From assembly GCA_947034885.2 (NCBI GenBank), contig OX344751.2, positions 46,095,082-46,159,081 on the forward strand: DNA of 64,000 bases, read 5' to 3'. Of the stretch, positions 46,331 through 59,708 are shown one piece after another. The notes under the pieces were generated by a model. That model was not told the origin of the DNA and did no database searches. It saw nothing but the letters and a program-made list of their open reading frames with translations. The stretch's first letter is position 1. Each line of letters opens with the position of its first letter. A program made the translations under genes and the position numbers. Origin of the DNA: Thuidium tamariscinum (lineage: Eukaryota; Streptophyta; Bryopsida; Hypnales; Thuidiaceae).

Positions 46331-47750
46331 TTTTAAAAAAGAACTCACACTTCACATTCACAAGTGAGTGTTCGTGGCTAAAATTTTCCTTTACAGTTGA
46401 AGTATCAAAAATTAGATTTCTCAAGGAGTTAAGGTTCGAATTCCTACGGACAACCTTAAATTTCTATCAAAAATCTAACACTTGAAAATTCAAAATTCTC
46501 CTCAACCTCTCCTCATCTCTCACGCCATACCCAATGTCTCTCTTCACTTAGTTGCAAAACAACTTGGAAAACAAGAATGAGAGAGGAATGGAAGAGTTGA
46601 GGAATTAAGGGGAAGAGGATTCTCACACAAGTCGACACTAACCATCAAAAAACTAATATTTGAAGGAACATTACTATTGAATTAGGATCTTTGACCTTTG
46701 GGATTTTAAAACTAATATCCAAGGAATCTTCCAATAGACATGGTTCTCATTATTTAGGAATGTTCTTTGTTCTTTGGTAGTTAGTTATTAATTAGATTCT
46801 CGGAAGGTTTGGATTTTGTTAATTTTGTTTTATTAGGCCTAATAAGCCAAAAAAAAAAAAAAAATTGACAACCAATTTCCTTCAAAATTAAGGGGAATTC
46901 AAAAATTAATTAGATTTGAAAAGATTTGATGATAATTTTTGATTCAAATAATTAATTTCACCTAATAAGACAAAAGACAAAAAGACAAATTGCCAACTAA
47001 TTTCTTTAGGATTTTAAAGGGATTTAAAAATTAATTGGATTTGAAAAGATTTAGTTTGAATTTTAGATTCTTCCCTAATATTTGAAATTAGGATATTAAC
47101 CAAAATAAAGGGAGAACCAGCAATAACGGAAATTAATAATTCAACTAAATTTTTCCATTGAATTTTAGAATAGGTTCATTTACTAGGGAATTAATCCATT
47201 AGGTAGACTAGATTAATTTGTGGTATTTTTCAATTACCAGGAAATTAGGAATAAAAGAAAAAATACGCAATTAATTTAAAACTATATCACCATTAGTTTT
47301 TTTTCTTTTAGCCAGGTTAAAATTTATTTATCAACGACGTGAGAATTATTATGGATTAGATGGAGAGCCGAGATGATTTCAATGGCAAGGTCGTGGGAGA
47401 ATACCTTCATATGATGATGTTCGACGATGGGACTATGGAGATCTACGCGAAAGAGGTAAACCGATCCCATTTGATTTTTATTCTCATTGTTTTACTACTA
47501 AGTTTTTTTTACCGAACGTTTGGAATTAGAGATAGATAGAATTTTAATTGTTAAATTAGGATAGGATAGAATAGAATAGCTAAGTTGCAGACTCTAATTA
47601 GACTAAAAACACTTAAAAGACGTGACTAAAAGAGTTCATTGCTTGGAAGGCTCTCTTTGAACACCCAATTAGAGAGAAAACTCAATTAGACACAAGACCC
47701 GTGTGATAAACTTTTAACTCAAGGGTGGAGTTAGAAGCGCTCACAGCAAG

Positions 47751-48349
47751 ACATATGGTTGGATTGATTATAAGATGCACAAGGAGGGCCACATCCGTTG
47801 TTTAGTGTGGAAAGACAGGAATGTTGTAACCCCCCTTTCCACTCACGCTGAGGCAATGCCACCAGAGGGCAAAAAACTCTTTGTCTACAGGAAAGTAATT
47901 GGGAAGATAAAAAAGGTCAAAACAAGCCCGATGCACTTGCAATACGCTGAAAACATGAGGGGCATAGATACAGCAGATCAATTGAGATCGGTTTACTCTA
48001 GTTTATCACGGAGTCACAAATGGTGGCATAGATTATTCTTTTACTTGCTTGATACATCGATATCAAATGCTTGGATTATATATAGTGACCTTAGTTTCAG
48101 ATTCTTGGAGGAACCAGTGACACACTTGTCGTTCGAATGCAGTTGGCGAAAGAGTTGGTAGCAAAATGGAGCAGCAGGAGCCATGGATTTTCATCCCTAT
48201 CGCCTTATATCCCAACTGCGCATGGCGTGAAAAGCATAGGCAGTAAGCAGGGGAAGTACTTGATATGTGGGCAAAGAACCAATCAAGCTTGCCCAGGTTG
48301 TAGAGACCACATTTGCAAAGGAGCTTGCTACTGGAATACTCACTTTTGA
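47751..48349 (+). pseudogene. piggyBac transposase, C-terminal part with Cys-rich domain
   Basis: Coding resumes in phase after the insertion: TYGWIDYKMHKEGHIRCLVW, NVVTPLSTHAEAMPP, then the third catalytic motif MRGIDTADQLRSVYSS (D at 47967-47969), RSHKWWHRLFFYLLDTSISN. At about 48135 the frame shifts by one (a premature TAG lies at 48159 in the old frame). The new frame gives QLAKELVAKW and ends in a Cys-rich tail, YLICGQRTNQACPGCRDHIC then KGACYWNTHF, closing at TGA 48347-48349. Cys/His tails of this kind bind the terminal repeats in piggyBac transposases. All three catalytic Asp are kept, so the gene was functional before its several lesions. Confidence 0.88.
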
Positions 48350-49403
48350 CTTCATCGACAACTACTTGTCTATACAGTCATGTATAGCAAAAGAAAGCGG
48401 CAATATAGCCCTAGATCCAGCAGTCTTCACACAGCCTTTGTCCCTGGTTCGACTCCAGTGAGTTTTATAGAATCACGTCGACTTCTATCGATCACATGTA
48501 GCGCCTCAGTGGCTTCATCGGCAAACCAGCGCTCGGTCGACAAACCTGCGCTCGGGAGTCTCGTTGTTTTTTCTTGCATGCTACAGGGGCTTCCTAGTGC
48601 GTCATCCCATTTTTTGTCTTAGGACTGCAACAGCTATATTGACTGTTGGGCTTGTGTGGTGCTCTGACGTGCAAGCTGATTGGAGCGACGCTGACAGAGG
48701 GCATCGGTACTGTAACCGAGAGCCAATAGTTGGGCAGGTGTACACAGCCCCAACCAAGAGTCCGCTACTATTCCAACACGAATGACTCTTCTTCGAGGCG
48801 TTGCCTGACCTGACCAAGCCATGCTCACTCGAATCAAGGGCAACTTCTAGACGTGTCAACGGAGTTTGAAGTTGGGAAGCTGTAAAGTCCTTTAGTTTGC
48901 GTTGTAGCCTGTTTTGGGTGGTTTTGGTCTTTTGTAGACACTCACTATGTATAGTCAAGTTCAAATTCCTCAAGTGAGGCGTTTCTATTTTTTTCTTGCT
49001 CAGCCTTGCTCCTTGAATAGCAAGATCTACAGGCAATTACATGCTCTCCAATTATCATGCTTTGTCTTGGCCAACTTTAGTAAATGTCCTCATCTTCCAA
49101 ATACCATCATAATCTCTGCTGTGTTCTCCGCCTTCCATGCCCTGTTCGGATTTTTTTGTCAGCTTTCTAACGTTGCCCGCCCATGCCGTCCTCATGAATC
49201 ATGCCTCTCACCCCATTGGTTTCGCTCATCCCGTTGTTTTCTGTGCTTAGTTGCAAGAGAATCACCCCCCATGCCAATTCTTGCGGCCCTCACTGCGCAT
49301 CACACTCTCGCTCCATCCTGGCACATGATTTTCCACGCTCACACAATCATGGGCTGCCGACCCACTCCAAGCCCTCAGCCATAGGCCCAGCATTACAAGG
49401 TTA
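48350..49403. other. Region downstream of the piggyBac transposase
   Basis: About 1 kb of GC-richer DNA, probably 3' untranslated and subterminal sequence of the piggyBac element. Open frames on both strands (for example 48564, 48602 minus, 48947, 49201) show no motifs. I could not find a piggyBac right terminus with TTAA and an end matching any left end. Confidence 0.4.
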
Positions 49404-49700
49404 AGGTAAGAGGCTCAAAAAGCGACCATCTAAGCGCTGCTGTGCCTTTTTTGTGGATCTTTTGATATGGAAATATTCTTAGTTTATTTTTCACTGAAAG
49501 AGAAATAGATGAGGAATCTAAAACAAGTCATTTCATATTTTTTGAAGCATTACTGAATTAGTTATGAATTTTCAAACACAATGTGTTGTAGGTCCCTATT
49601 TGTGATCATAGGTCCTTGGAAACCCATCCATGCTATAGTTTGAAAAAAAAATAGGCCTTGTTTAAAAACTAACATTGCAAAATGTATAAAGCAATGGAAA
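49404..49700. repeat. Fragment related to the family C element
   Basis: GAGGCTCAAAAAGCGACC, TCATATTTTTTGAAGC and TGAATTAGTTATGAATTTTC match parts of 20018-20280 and 23880-23960. Ends are unclear. Confidence 0.4.
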
Positions 49701-52315
49701 TGGTTTCTAAAAGCGTCGCTTTTTAAATCTAAAATGAATGCTCAAATTAGTCATTATTTCAGATTTTTTAGTACTTGTAAGAAGGTAGTTGAATAATACA
49801 TTTTTATTTTGAATTAAATTAATAAACACCTAGCCACTTAGTTAGAAATGAACCTAGTGTGGCTCTTAAACCATCCATTGAAGAAGTAAAGACATATCTA
49901 ATCAAGTTTAATTGTAGTCTACAGTTAATTTTCACTGATTGAAGTGTCCATTTTACAGCCCCTACCATAGTGGGTACACCCAAAATCATTGAGTGTCTTA
50001 AACCGCCACCTAAAAAAAGTTGTAAAATGGTTTTTAGTTGTGGTAGAAGTCGTTAGTGATTAGTTTATGGTGGTTAGTGATTACAGCACAGTGTTTACAG
50101 GTTCAAGGCAATTGTTAATGAAATACTTACTAGATATTGTTAAGATGACAATGGAATTATTATGGGAAAAAGAATTGAAATGAACTTGTGTCATAGAGAA
50201 CCATCCTAGTAGTTTATACTCAATATTAAATAAAAATGGCACAACTTTCTTCACATTTAGGAACAGTTTCCAACTTTTTCTGTCATTTCTGCCAACTTGA
50301 GCATGCAACTTCTTCAATGCTATTGCCCCATTTCAGTGCAACCTACAAATGCTTTGAAACACTCTATTGTCAAAACCTTGTACCCCTACTGTTGTGTCAT
50401 ATTTTGGAAAATCAAAAAATTGACTGCGGTTCTATTCCCTATTTGTAATTGTCTTCCACCTCTTCAATTCAATCTTCACCATTATATCTTGAAGATACCC
50501 ATAGCCCAATTTCTGGCGCTTTTGGGTGCACCTACCTTAGATGCTTGAAAATGCCTGGTCATTTTTAGAGCCCTCTCCTATAGCTCATCCAAGACAAGGG
50601 ATGACGAGATAGCTTTGAAACAACGGAATGGACGGGTTGACTTGTCCTAATCAAGGAAAGTAAGTTTGCCTACGACAGACAATATGCGTGCCGGCCCATC
50701 ACAAGCAAATATAATGATATTCTAGTGAAGTACATTTCTGGTTTGGATATGTACACATGTAAGGTGGCTACACCTAAAAGCACCACTTATTCATATTGTA
50801 CCTAGTTATTGTTATTAGTTTGTTCAGATTTTCATATAGTCTTATTGGCAAGTGTAAGCATGTTTCAAAAACACCAAAGAACATATGATTTGGATATCGT
50901 ATGTAAAAATAATTAACCGTCAAAGCCTATTTTTGAAAGCACCATCTGTACAGTCTGTGAACATGATTGATTTTGAATATGTAGGCGCATGGTAGATGGC
51001 ACATGTAGGAACGTGACACTTTAGGTGTACCTACCTAAGTAGAATTTTACCTCTAATGGGCTTGATGGCATTTGTCTTGTTACAAGTAGATTTACCATAG
51101 AACTAGGGCAGATGACTCAATTGCCTAAAAAAATTGGGGTATTTCAAGCTTAAAGAAGTATAGAGTGGCTAGACTCTATCCAAAAGGGAAAGAAAAACTT
51201 TACAAATAAATATTTGAGTTCAAGTTCACTTTAGAACACTACAAATGACCAATGCTATTATACCTACTTGAAGGAAAAAACTAAATGGCCATTGTGAATG
51301 AAGAGTCTATTGGAGATAGTTCTACTATCTAAGCCATGTTATACCTAGTGTTACATCATTTACCAATTAGCAAGGTCGCAACACCCAATACTACCACTTT
51401 TTTCTAGATCTGCCAACATTTACTTCCTTTTTTAAATGCATTTTTTAGCAATCTCAAAAAAAATCTAAATTGAGTCATTTTTGTGATTTTTTGACACTCT
51501 AGTAATATTTTGTGAATTTTCAAAGTTGAAAGCACAAGGTTCCCACTTATGCCACTAGACTCACCTATAAACAACCAATATTGAAGCAAAATATGCTTCA
51601 ACTTCCATTGGTTGCTTTTGAGAAATTGTGGTGTTTTGGGGGTGAAGTACTGGGTTTTTTTTTATTACCCTTTTATTCTCCTTCCACACCATCTTATAAT
51701 TGGCCCTAAACAAAAGGTAGCAACATTGGGTGCCTCTACCTTAACAGTATTTATGGTTCAATGTTTGAATATATAGGTAGGAGAATAATAAAAGTATGTA
51801 TACCTATAGTCACCAATTGCAACTAAGTGTACTTACAATTGTGAGACATTAACTATTTCTATTAATTAGACCTTATTGACAATTGAAAGAAAATTTCAAT
51901 GCACTTTATAAGAATAAATAGTCCATGCATTTTCAAAATATTGTCTTAAATTGTATGAAGAATCTATAGATGACTTCTATAGTCTTTTGTGTTTTAATCA
52001 TTTACATCTTATGTCATAACACATGTATGAAAAAATGATCTTCTTGGGTCCCTATGAAACTCTTAAATTTTAGACAATAATTGTAGGTGTATATACCTTA
52101 TTAGATTTGTTATGTTTACAAAGACTAACCATTGCTAGCAAAATCATACATAGTAGCATATAGGAAGATCCTTTAAGATGAGAACCTTTAAAATGCATAT
52201 TCTTTTTTACTACTATGCTTGATTACCACTATTATACTCATTGAGTTTTCATTTTTTTTTTGTTGGAAAAAAAGTAAGGGGCCAACACACCAAAGAATTG
52301 ATATGTGGATATTAT
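49701..52315. other. AT-rich intergenic DNA
   Basis: No gene supported. The words GTGCACCTACCTTA, GTGTACCTACCTAA and GTGCCTCTACCTTA recur at about 50525, 51025 and 51729, hinting at a degenerate dispersed repeat. Confidence 0.4.
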
Positions 52316-52623
52316 CATAAGAAGATTTCTAGTGTTGTGGAAGACCATGAATTTCCGGACTATGGGAACTTGTTGAATTTTGCCACATAAGCATGCTAAT
52401 GTAGCCAAGTGATTGCCATGTCAGATAATCACATTTAATTAAAAAAATTTATACATATTTTTGCAAAAAGATATTTTTTTCAAATTTTTTCAAATTTTTT
52501 CAAATAATTTTTATACAGTTTTTATTTTTTATTTTTTATTTAATTTGACTAGTACTGAATTGTTCACAAATTAGAGAACAAGACTGAAAGAGTCTTTTAA
52601 TGCACCAATATTTTCTTGTATTA
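52316..52623. mobile_element. Degraded family D element
   Basis: Starts CATAAGAAGATTTCTAG and shares GAAGACCATGAATTTCCGG, GGGAACTTGTTGAA and the GTCAGATAATCACATTTAAT block with 30055. The right end is eroded, so the end coordinate is approximate. Confidence 0.5.
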
Positions 52624-55600
52624 TACAAAAGCTATAACAAATCAAAGCCCTTTTGATATAAATTCAAAAATTATTTTTTCTACATAGGTATATATATATA
52701 TTTACAAATGCATCACTATTGAACAATTAATATAATTAATATCTCCATTTTGTAGCGACTAGTCATGCAAGGGAGATGGATTTTGTCAAGTGAAGAATTT
52801 CAACAAATCATGAACAATGCTACATTGATAAGCCTTCAAAAATGCCTTTTAGATTACTACAGAAATATTCTTTTGAAGCATATTTTGTTGCATAGAAAAT
52901 TACTACTCCACAAAGCCACATTAGACAAAATGACTCATGACTAAACAAAAATGAAAAATAAGTGACAAGGGATGATGGCCAAGGATGATGACTTAATCAC
53001 TTGACATGCTTATAAGTGTTGATGTAAATGAACCTTTAGGCCAAGCTCATAATATCAAAAGGTGTCATATCTTTTAATAAAAAAATCCATCTCCTAGAAA
53101 TTTACTTAGTTTTTATCATAATATTAAACTTTTCTTCTTTGAATCAAATTAAAACATAGAAAATGAAATTATCTCATTAATTTACATTAGAATTTAAACA
53201 CTATTCACTACTACAAGATCCATGCACTCTTTATTTTCTTTAATGAGTTATGACATGGATCTTTATAAATCTACAATACATAATCTACCTTCCAATTGTT
53301 CAAGATCATTTTGCTATTAGATTTTAGATCAAAATGTGGATTTGAAATGTCTAGACATTTATGAGTGATTTGTAATTGATACAAGGGTTTTTTGTTTCAA
53401 GATGTATGTTGTTAGAAAGTTACACAATTTTGTCAAAGGAACTCACATCATACTACTATGTTTTTGTAAGTTTTGTCTTCGAGAACTGCACTTATCTTTG
53501 TTTTGGGAGTGTTGTCTTCACAATTGTCATGAATATCATCTTTCACCTTCATCTTGAATAAATAATTTAGTATTGAAACTTTTTGTCTTGAACCTCACTA
53601 ACATTAGTAGTTTTTGCTATTGTTACACACAAAGTGATAGTTTAAGAGTATACATCACCATAGAGGTAATCTACAAAGACTATAATATAATTACTTTCAG
53701 AACATTCATTATTGCAAAATGGACAAGGTGAATATGGATATTTTCATCCATGTACAAATACAAATATCAAATAAGTCAAGAACATTTGAGGTAAATACTA
53801 GATGATCTAATTATGAAGTGAAAATTGTTTGGCAATAAATAAATAAATGATGGCATAATATTATGAGATAAAGGCAATGTTGTCAACCATTAATGGTTGC
53901 TATATGTGTATTTTTCCCTATTTCTATATCATTGCTTATTGTACTTATCAATTATTATGCACAATACCATTAAATGAAAAAAAATTATGTAAAACAATAA
54001 AATAAGTTTTATTTTCAAAATTTAACTCTTAACCTTTTCAGGGCCAAATATTTAAAATTTGAACAAAGGATGAATACAAAAGATCCTAAGCACATAAAAA
54101 TGAGATTTTTCTTCTATCAATCTTTTAAAAAATTCTTTAGTTTATTCTTTAACATTTGTATGGTATAGATTTTGAAGAAGATGACTTGTAAATATTCTAT
54201 AATTTGAAGGATACTAGTAGGTTTGGCCTCCAAAAAAAAACTTTTTCAGTTCAAAAAATATTCCTTCAAAAATGACTTGAGTAAATAAAATAAAAATCTT
54301 CAAAAGTCACTATGACATTTTGAACTTAAAGGGAAAAATTCTTGTACACATCATATTCCCTATACTTATAATCAATTTCAAAACAAATTTTTAATTTTAG
54401 CTTCAAATTTTATTGAGAGATCCCAATTTGTATATGAGTTGATATAGATATGATGTATAAAGTACATTTTAAGATTTATTGTTTGAAATTTATCACTAAA
54501 TTATTTTTTTGTGATAGATCCTTAAATTATTTTTTTAAGTTTCTTTTTATAAAACATTTTCACAATTTTGAAAATCTAGACTATCCATGGTCTTCCTTGT
54601 GGGATTAAGTAAAGACTTTGATATATTTACAACATTGAAATTGATCATTTATTGTATCAAATTAAATGGTGCATTTTTCTATTTAGATTATTCATACAAA
54701 CAAATTAAGTGATTTTTATTGCAATATTCAAAATACTTTAAAAAATAAATAAAATGATAATTGATGAATTTTATGCAACATGATCTTCAATGCAATACAA
54801 TATACAAAATGTTCTTAAGGTTGTTCATTAAACTCAATGCCTCATTTTTTACAAAATATGTAAACAATGAGTATATCCTAGACTCCTAGATAAATTTATA
54901 CACAATTCAAAATATTGTATAAACATAATAAAACCCAAAAATTGTGAAATCCAACCAATTTGAACTTGTTTTGAGTGGAATTCATGTATAGAATAAATTT
55001 CAATAAATAGAGAGGTTGGAGAAATTATGTAGCTACCCTTCCTATAACTATAATTGAATGGATGTCATATTATTTGCATCAACCAATGATTAATGATTAT
55101 TACATTGTATAATCATTAATGAATATCAAAGAACACTTATTTAATTTGGCCAATATTTTAAGCTTTAGGATTTAGGTTATTTTGGGGTTAATGTTGTTTA
55201 AGACTTTATTTGATGTTGTAGTACACTAAACTACTTTTTTAATTCATAATAGCATTATACAAGTTTTTGCTTTTACCTATTAATATCTTTCCAATTTCCA
55301 AATGTTATAAAATAATTAATACAGAACTAGAATCAAATAATCATTTTCATATATTATTCTAATTTCTAATTATCTATGTCTTAATGGACATCTCCTAATG
55401 CTTTATTGATTTAAAGTTTGACTTTGTATGGAAGATGGTAATGTCCAAGTACACAAGGACAATTGATTTGAACATCAAATACTTTGAAATCTATTATTTA
55501 GAAGCAAAAATGTAAAAGGAAAACTAAAGATGTAAGCAAACACAAGAATTTTTATATGCATGAATACACGCATACATTTATGCCCTATTGCATGATGATA

Positions 55601-57335
55601 TTATGGTTAATCATATCAAGAGTATGGTTCTTTGTTGAAGAAAATCTAAAATCAAGGTTCTTAAAACTTTACTTTGTCTTGTGGTCTCTAGAATGTTAAA
55701 AGGTATTTATGCAATGTCTCTCATGTATAAAAGTTTGGCATGTCCCAAAAACATCATCTTGACAAAATAAAAGTCGCAAGTCAAGGATCCACAATTTTCA
55801 AATGCCTCCTACAAAACATTTACAATGAACAATTTTCGCAAGACAATTCTAACCACCTCAATATGCACTTTATGTCTTGCTCATAGTTCAACCCTTTCTA
55901 AATGTTGTAGAATCATGCAATAACCATAGTACCCCAAAACAACCTCAACAACGCAATCATCTACTATATCATTCAATACAACATGAAGAAGACCAAACAA
56001 TTGTTTGTGATGATTGTCACAACATATTCTTACAATCTTTTAGGCCCATATGTCTAACTATCCACCTCCTCAAGAACATTACATATGTCACATCAAGCCA
56101 TCACTCTTATAGTAACCAGATGAAGGCAAAGGTAATAACCCCCCCCCCTAAATGTATTAGAATAACTCCAATTTCTTTCATGATGATGTTTTGCTTCACT
56201 AATACTAAATTTAGGGCCAAAAGTACAATTTGATAATGATCAACCTACAAAGTCCTAAAAAAGAACACTCTCTTCACATGCATGACAATTATGCCACCCT
56301 TTGGGAACTTTGATTGCCTAGTTGCTTTTTCATCTCTAGGAGCATCACATACCAAAATATGAAGCATTCCAACTCAAGAAAGTCATAGACAATATGTGAC
56401 AACTCCATATCCATTGGACAATCCAAAGCACCCTTTGACCAATCCAATGAAACCTCATATGCATTGAGGGCAAGAACAATAAGTATTCCAATAGAAGAAA
56501 AAAAATCACTCTTCATTGCCACATGCAAAATGCACCTCAACAAGGTCCTATAAACATTCCTCCAAAGGACAACAAAAAATATCATTGTACCATTTTTCCA
56601 AACCATTGGCTAGTTGGATATCCAAACTAACTTCTTTCTGCCTATTACTTGTATTGTTGGTCTTTTTTGCAACAATGATACATATTATTTGGAATATTAC
56701 TCGTAAAATGATTTGTTGTTTTATAGGGACGGTGAACATGATCTAATGTAGAATGAAGGGTGGTTCAATTCTTTGCACCAAAATGCAACATTTGAAGTGT
56801 TGTACGACATTAGAATGAAAAGGCAAGAATGTGATGTCTATTCATGCACTCCGATGTATGCTACATATTTTTGAGACTAGTACTCTTATAACTCCCCAAA
56901 ATCAACAACACTCACTCAATCTCTTTCCACCCCCTTGTGTACTTTAATTTTTGCAATATTGAAGGCCATGTACCAATTGTAATTTTTTGATGTTACACAC
57001 AGGATAATGGCCTTTTACCAACTTTGAGAGTAGGTCAAAATATATGTGCCTATCATCTAGATGCATTGATGTCATGCAACAACCACAAGACCTTCATACT
57101 AATTCTTTATGTGATGGATATAGCACTTTGAATTGTCTAAAAAATATTGGTTTATATTGTCTTAATTACAAGGACATATGCATGAAAATACATTGAAATA
57201 ATAAGTTTAGGTCATTCCAAAAGTTGGTTTTGGTGACCACTCTTTTTTGAATTCAAGATGAGTGCCAAAATTCTACCACTAATTAAGGCTTTCTATACCA
57301 TAAATAGTTTCTAAACCTTTATTTGGTTGTCACTA
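52624..57335. other. Long AT-rich intergenic stretch without supported genes
   Basis: About 4.7 kb. Frames of up to 118 codons (55877 plus, 56289 minus) have no recognisable motif or coding composition. A poly-C run lies at about 56143-56152. No RNA genes seen. Confidence 0.45.
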
Positions 57336-57961
57336 CACTAAAAAGGGTATTTAGTATTGGCAACACTATTTGCGAACCATGACACTAAATATCATTTACC
57401 CTACTAAAGTAAGTAACACTAAATGTAATTTCTAACACTAAAAGTATTCTATGGTAAATCTGAAATATGAAGAGGTTTACATTTAGTGTTAGAAGGTAAA
57501 AAGTGACATAAGAGGATTTTCAGCTGTTTTACAAGACTGCGAGTTCCCAAATGCTAGGAACTCTGGGAACGCAGTGCTAATGTGGTCGAGCGACTGCTAC
57601 GTCAGAAAATATTAATTAATTAATTAATATTTTTTTAAATTCTTGAATTTTTTTTCTTAAATCATTTTCTTTATTTTTTAAACATTCTGAATTTTTTTTA
57701 AATTAATTAATTAATTAATTATTTTTCAAAATTCAAAAATTCGGACCAGCAGGGGGTTGGTCTGCAGCAATGGGAACAATTTCTAGGAACACCCCTGAAA
57801 CAGTCTTCTTTAGGGCCAGAAATCCTCTTATGAGACAACAAAAAGGCGGCACATTGAAGTTTAGCACTACACTAATCATCCTAAAATTGACATTTAGTGT
57901 AGGGTCAAATAGGGTGGTAATTACACTAAATGTAATCCAACACCAAATACCCTTTTTAGTG
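57336..57961. mobile_element. TA-flanked inverted-repeat element, 626 bp, with nested insertion
   Basis: Starts CACTAAAAAGGGTATTTAGT and ends ACCCTTTTTAGTG, with TA on both sides (57334-57335, 57962-57963), as in Tc1/mariner-type elements. Inner words ACACTAAATGTAAT recur as inverted arms. The family D copy at 57507-57832 interrupts it. The CACTA superfamily is an alternative because the end reads CACTA, but the 3-bp duplication does not match. Confidence 0.6.
57507..57832. mobile_element. Family D element, 326 bp, nested
   Basis: CATAAGAGGATTTTCAGC at the left and GAAATCCTCTTATG at the right, with the same internal order as 30055-30363. It includes the ACTGCGAGTTCCCAAATG segment, an (ATTA)n core on both sides and a CTGAAACAGTC segment. 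It lies within the 57336-57961 element. Confidence 0.7.
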
Positions 57962-57963
57962 TA

Positions 57964-59708
57964 GTAACACAAAGAGCACTACAAATTATATATAGGTTGC
58001 ATTTGTAAAAGAGATGCATACAAAATACCAAAAAGGATATGAAGTCACCTTGGTTGAGACCCCTCAATAGAAGCCTTATAATTTTGAAGGCATGTGACTA
58101 AAAATCTATAATTTGTTGTTTTTCTAAACATTAAACAATTATTTTAGTACAATTTATTTTCTATTTGTGTTTAATGCTCTTGTATTTGTCTTTTCATCTA
58201 CCATGCATTATGCTCTACCCTTCTGAATTACTTCACCTCATTTTCAATCATAATTGTTTGAAGTGTAACTCATAAAAATAAATATTCAATTTTGGAATTT
58301 CTATATCATTGTCCTATCTAATGAGTATATAAGTAGTTTTAATTTGTACATGAAATTTTAAAATTATAAATTTGTAAAAATAATCTAGAATTCATTCATT
58401 TGTTAATATAAAAATCCAATAAAAAGTTGTAGTTCAAAACTAGTTTGGCCTTTTGGTGATGTGATTTTTTGTATTGATAAAAATAAGGTGCATCATTGCA
58501 TCAAGTGTAAAGAATCAATCACATACACATGACTAGGCTACAAAGTTGTGAGGCCAAATGGCTACAACGATAAAATGTAGGCTTGACATGGCTATGAAAT
58601 ATATGCTAGACAACTAAAGGCACGAAATAAAGCCATACAAGTGCAGCCATGACTACTTATTTATATAAATAGTCATCACCACTTTTATGTCCCTTCACCT
58701 ACATCATCTACAATTGTAATGTTTTAGTATATATAATAAAAATGTAATTTTGTCCTTTGAGAGTTAAAGAATTCTTTCATCTAAATTCATTTATTAGTAT
58801 TTTGAATTTTTATTTTGTATTGTATTACTGCCAATGACAAGAATAAGGTTTATTTATTTATTAGAATTTCTAATTAATTACTAATAAACAATGAACCATT
58901 GGTTATTTTGAAACCATAACTCTCGTATATACAAAACCTTCTTCCTACTTACATGTTGTCTTTACTTTCAATGATACTAAATGGCAAAAGCATGTTCCAA
59001 ATTTCATACCTTGAATTGCAAGTCAAAGCTCAGTGGTGCAACAATTCATGAAATTTTAGAAATTGCCTAAAAAATTCCCTACAAAAATCATAAAATGAGT
59101 TTCTTGCACCAAGGCTCTAAACATAATTCAAGGAACAATTATAATATCAATAAAATGAATCAATCATGTCATATGTAGACAAAAATATAATCCACAAAAT
59201 ATAAATTCAAATAAATAAATTTCAAGTTATTTGATTTTTTTGGAGCCTTGCAAGGTATAGATTTTGCTTTCAAGCATTGATTCAAATACATAATATATTC
59301 CGATAAAACTTGTTTGTTTTTCTATTTTACAATGTAAATTCAAAAATTATTGCCAAAATTTGAGATTGTGAGAATTAAATTTAACCTTCAATTGACCTCC
59401 AAAAGGAACATATACGACTTAAGAGATTATAAAATGAATCAATAGCTTTTAAACAAACATCCATCCAATACAATGAAAAAATGTGAATTTTCCAAAGAAG
59501 GTTTACTAAGATGCTTGCATTAAAATAGAAATTGAAAGAGTCTTTATCATGACTCTGGCTCTAGTAATGATTAACTTTTAAATGATTTTGTTTAGAATTA
59601 TTGTAAAAAAACTACTTTTGGATTTACAGTTGTGTTGGAAAAGCAAAATTACACCTTCAATAATGACCTGTTTTTATAGAAACTACTTTACCTAATAGCT
59701 CATGTAAT
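57964..59708. other. AT-rich intergenic DNA
   Basis: No gene or repeat end recognised. Confidence 0.5.

Larger units (their letters stand above)
42839..47745. mobile_element. 4.9-kb TG...CA insertion (solo-LTR-like) in the piggyBac gene, TSD GCAAG
   Basis: Begins TGTAAGCCCCC, ends GCGCTCACA, with GCAAG duplicated on each side (42834-42838 and 47746-47750). Removing it with one GCAAG rejoins ATKGK to TYGWIDYK in frame. TG...CA ends, a short TGTRAGC terminal inverted repeat and a 5-bp duplication fit a long terminal repeat. A TATATAAGG box near 44412 supports an LTR promoter. No gag-pol coding sequence and no second LTR copy are visible, so it is probably a solo LTR or a non-autonomous element. 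A 924-bp family A MITE inserted later at 44746. Confidence 0.75.

Noticed and set aside
46425..46445. tRNA B-box-like GGTTCGAATTCC
   Set aside because: One base too many for the box, and no cloverleaf or A box at proper spacing.
48602..49404. Several frames of 67-145 codons downstream of the piggyBac gene
   Set aside because: They overlap on both strands and match no family; likely GC-related chance openness.
55877..56606. Overlapping 105-118 codon frames on both strands
   Set aside because: No motif, skewed composition and opposite-strand overlap suggest chance frames.
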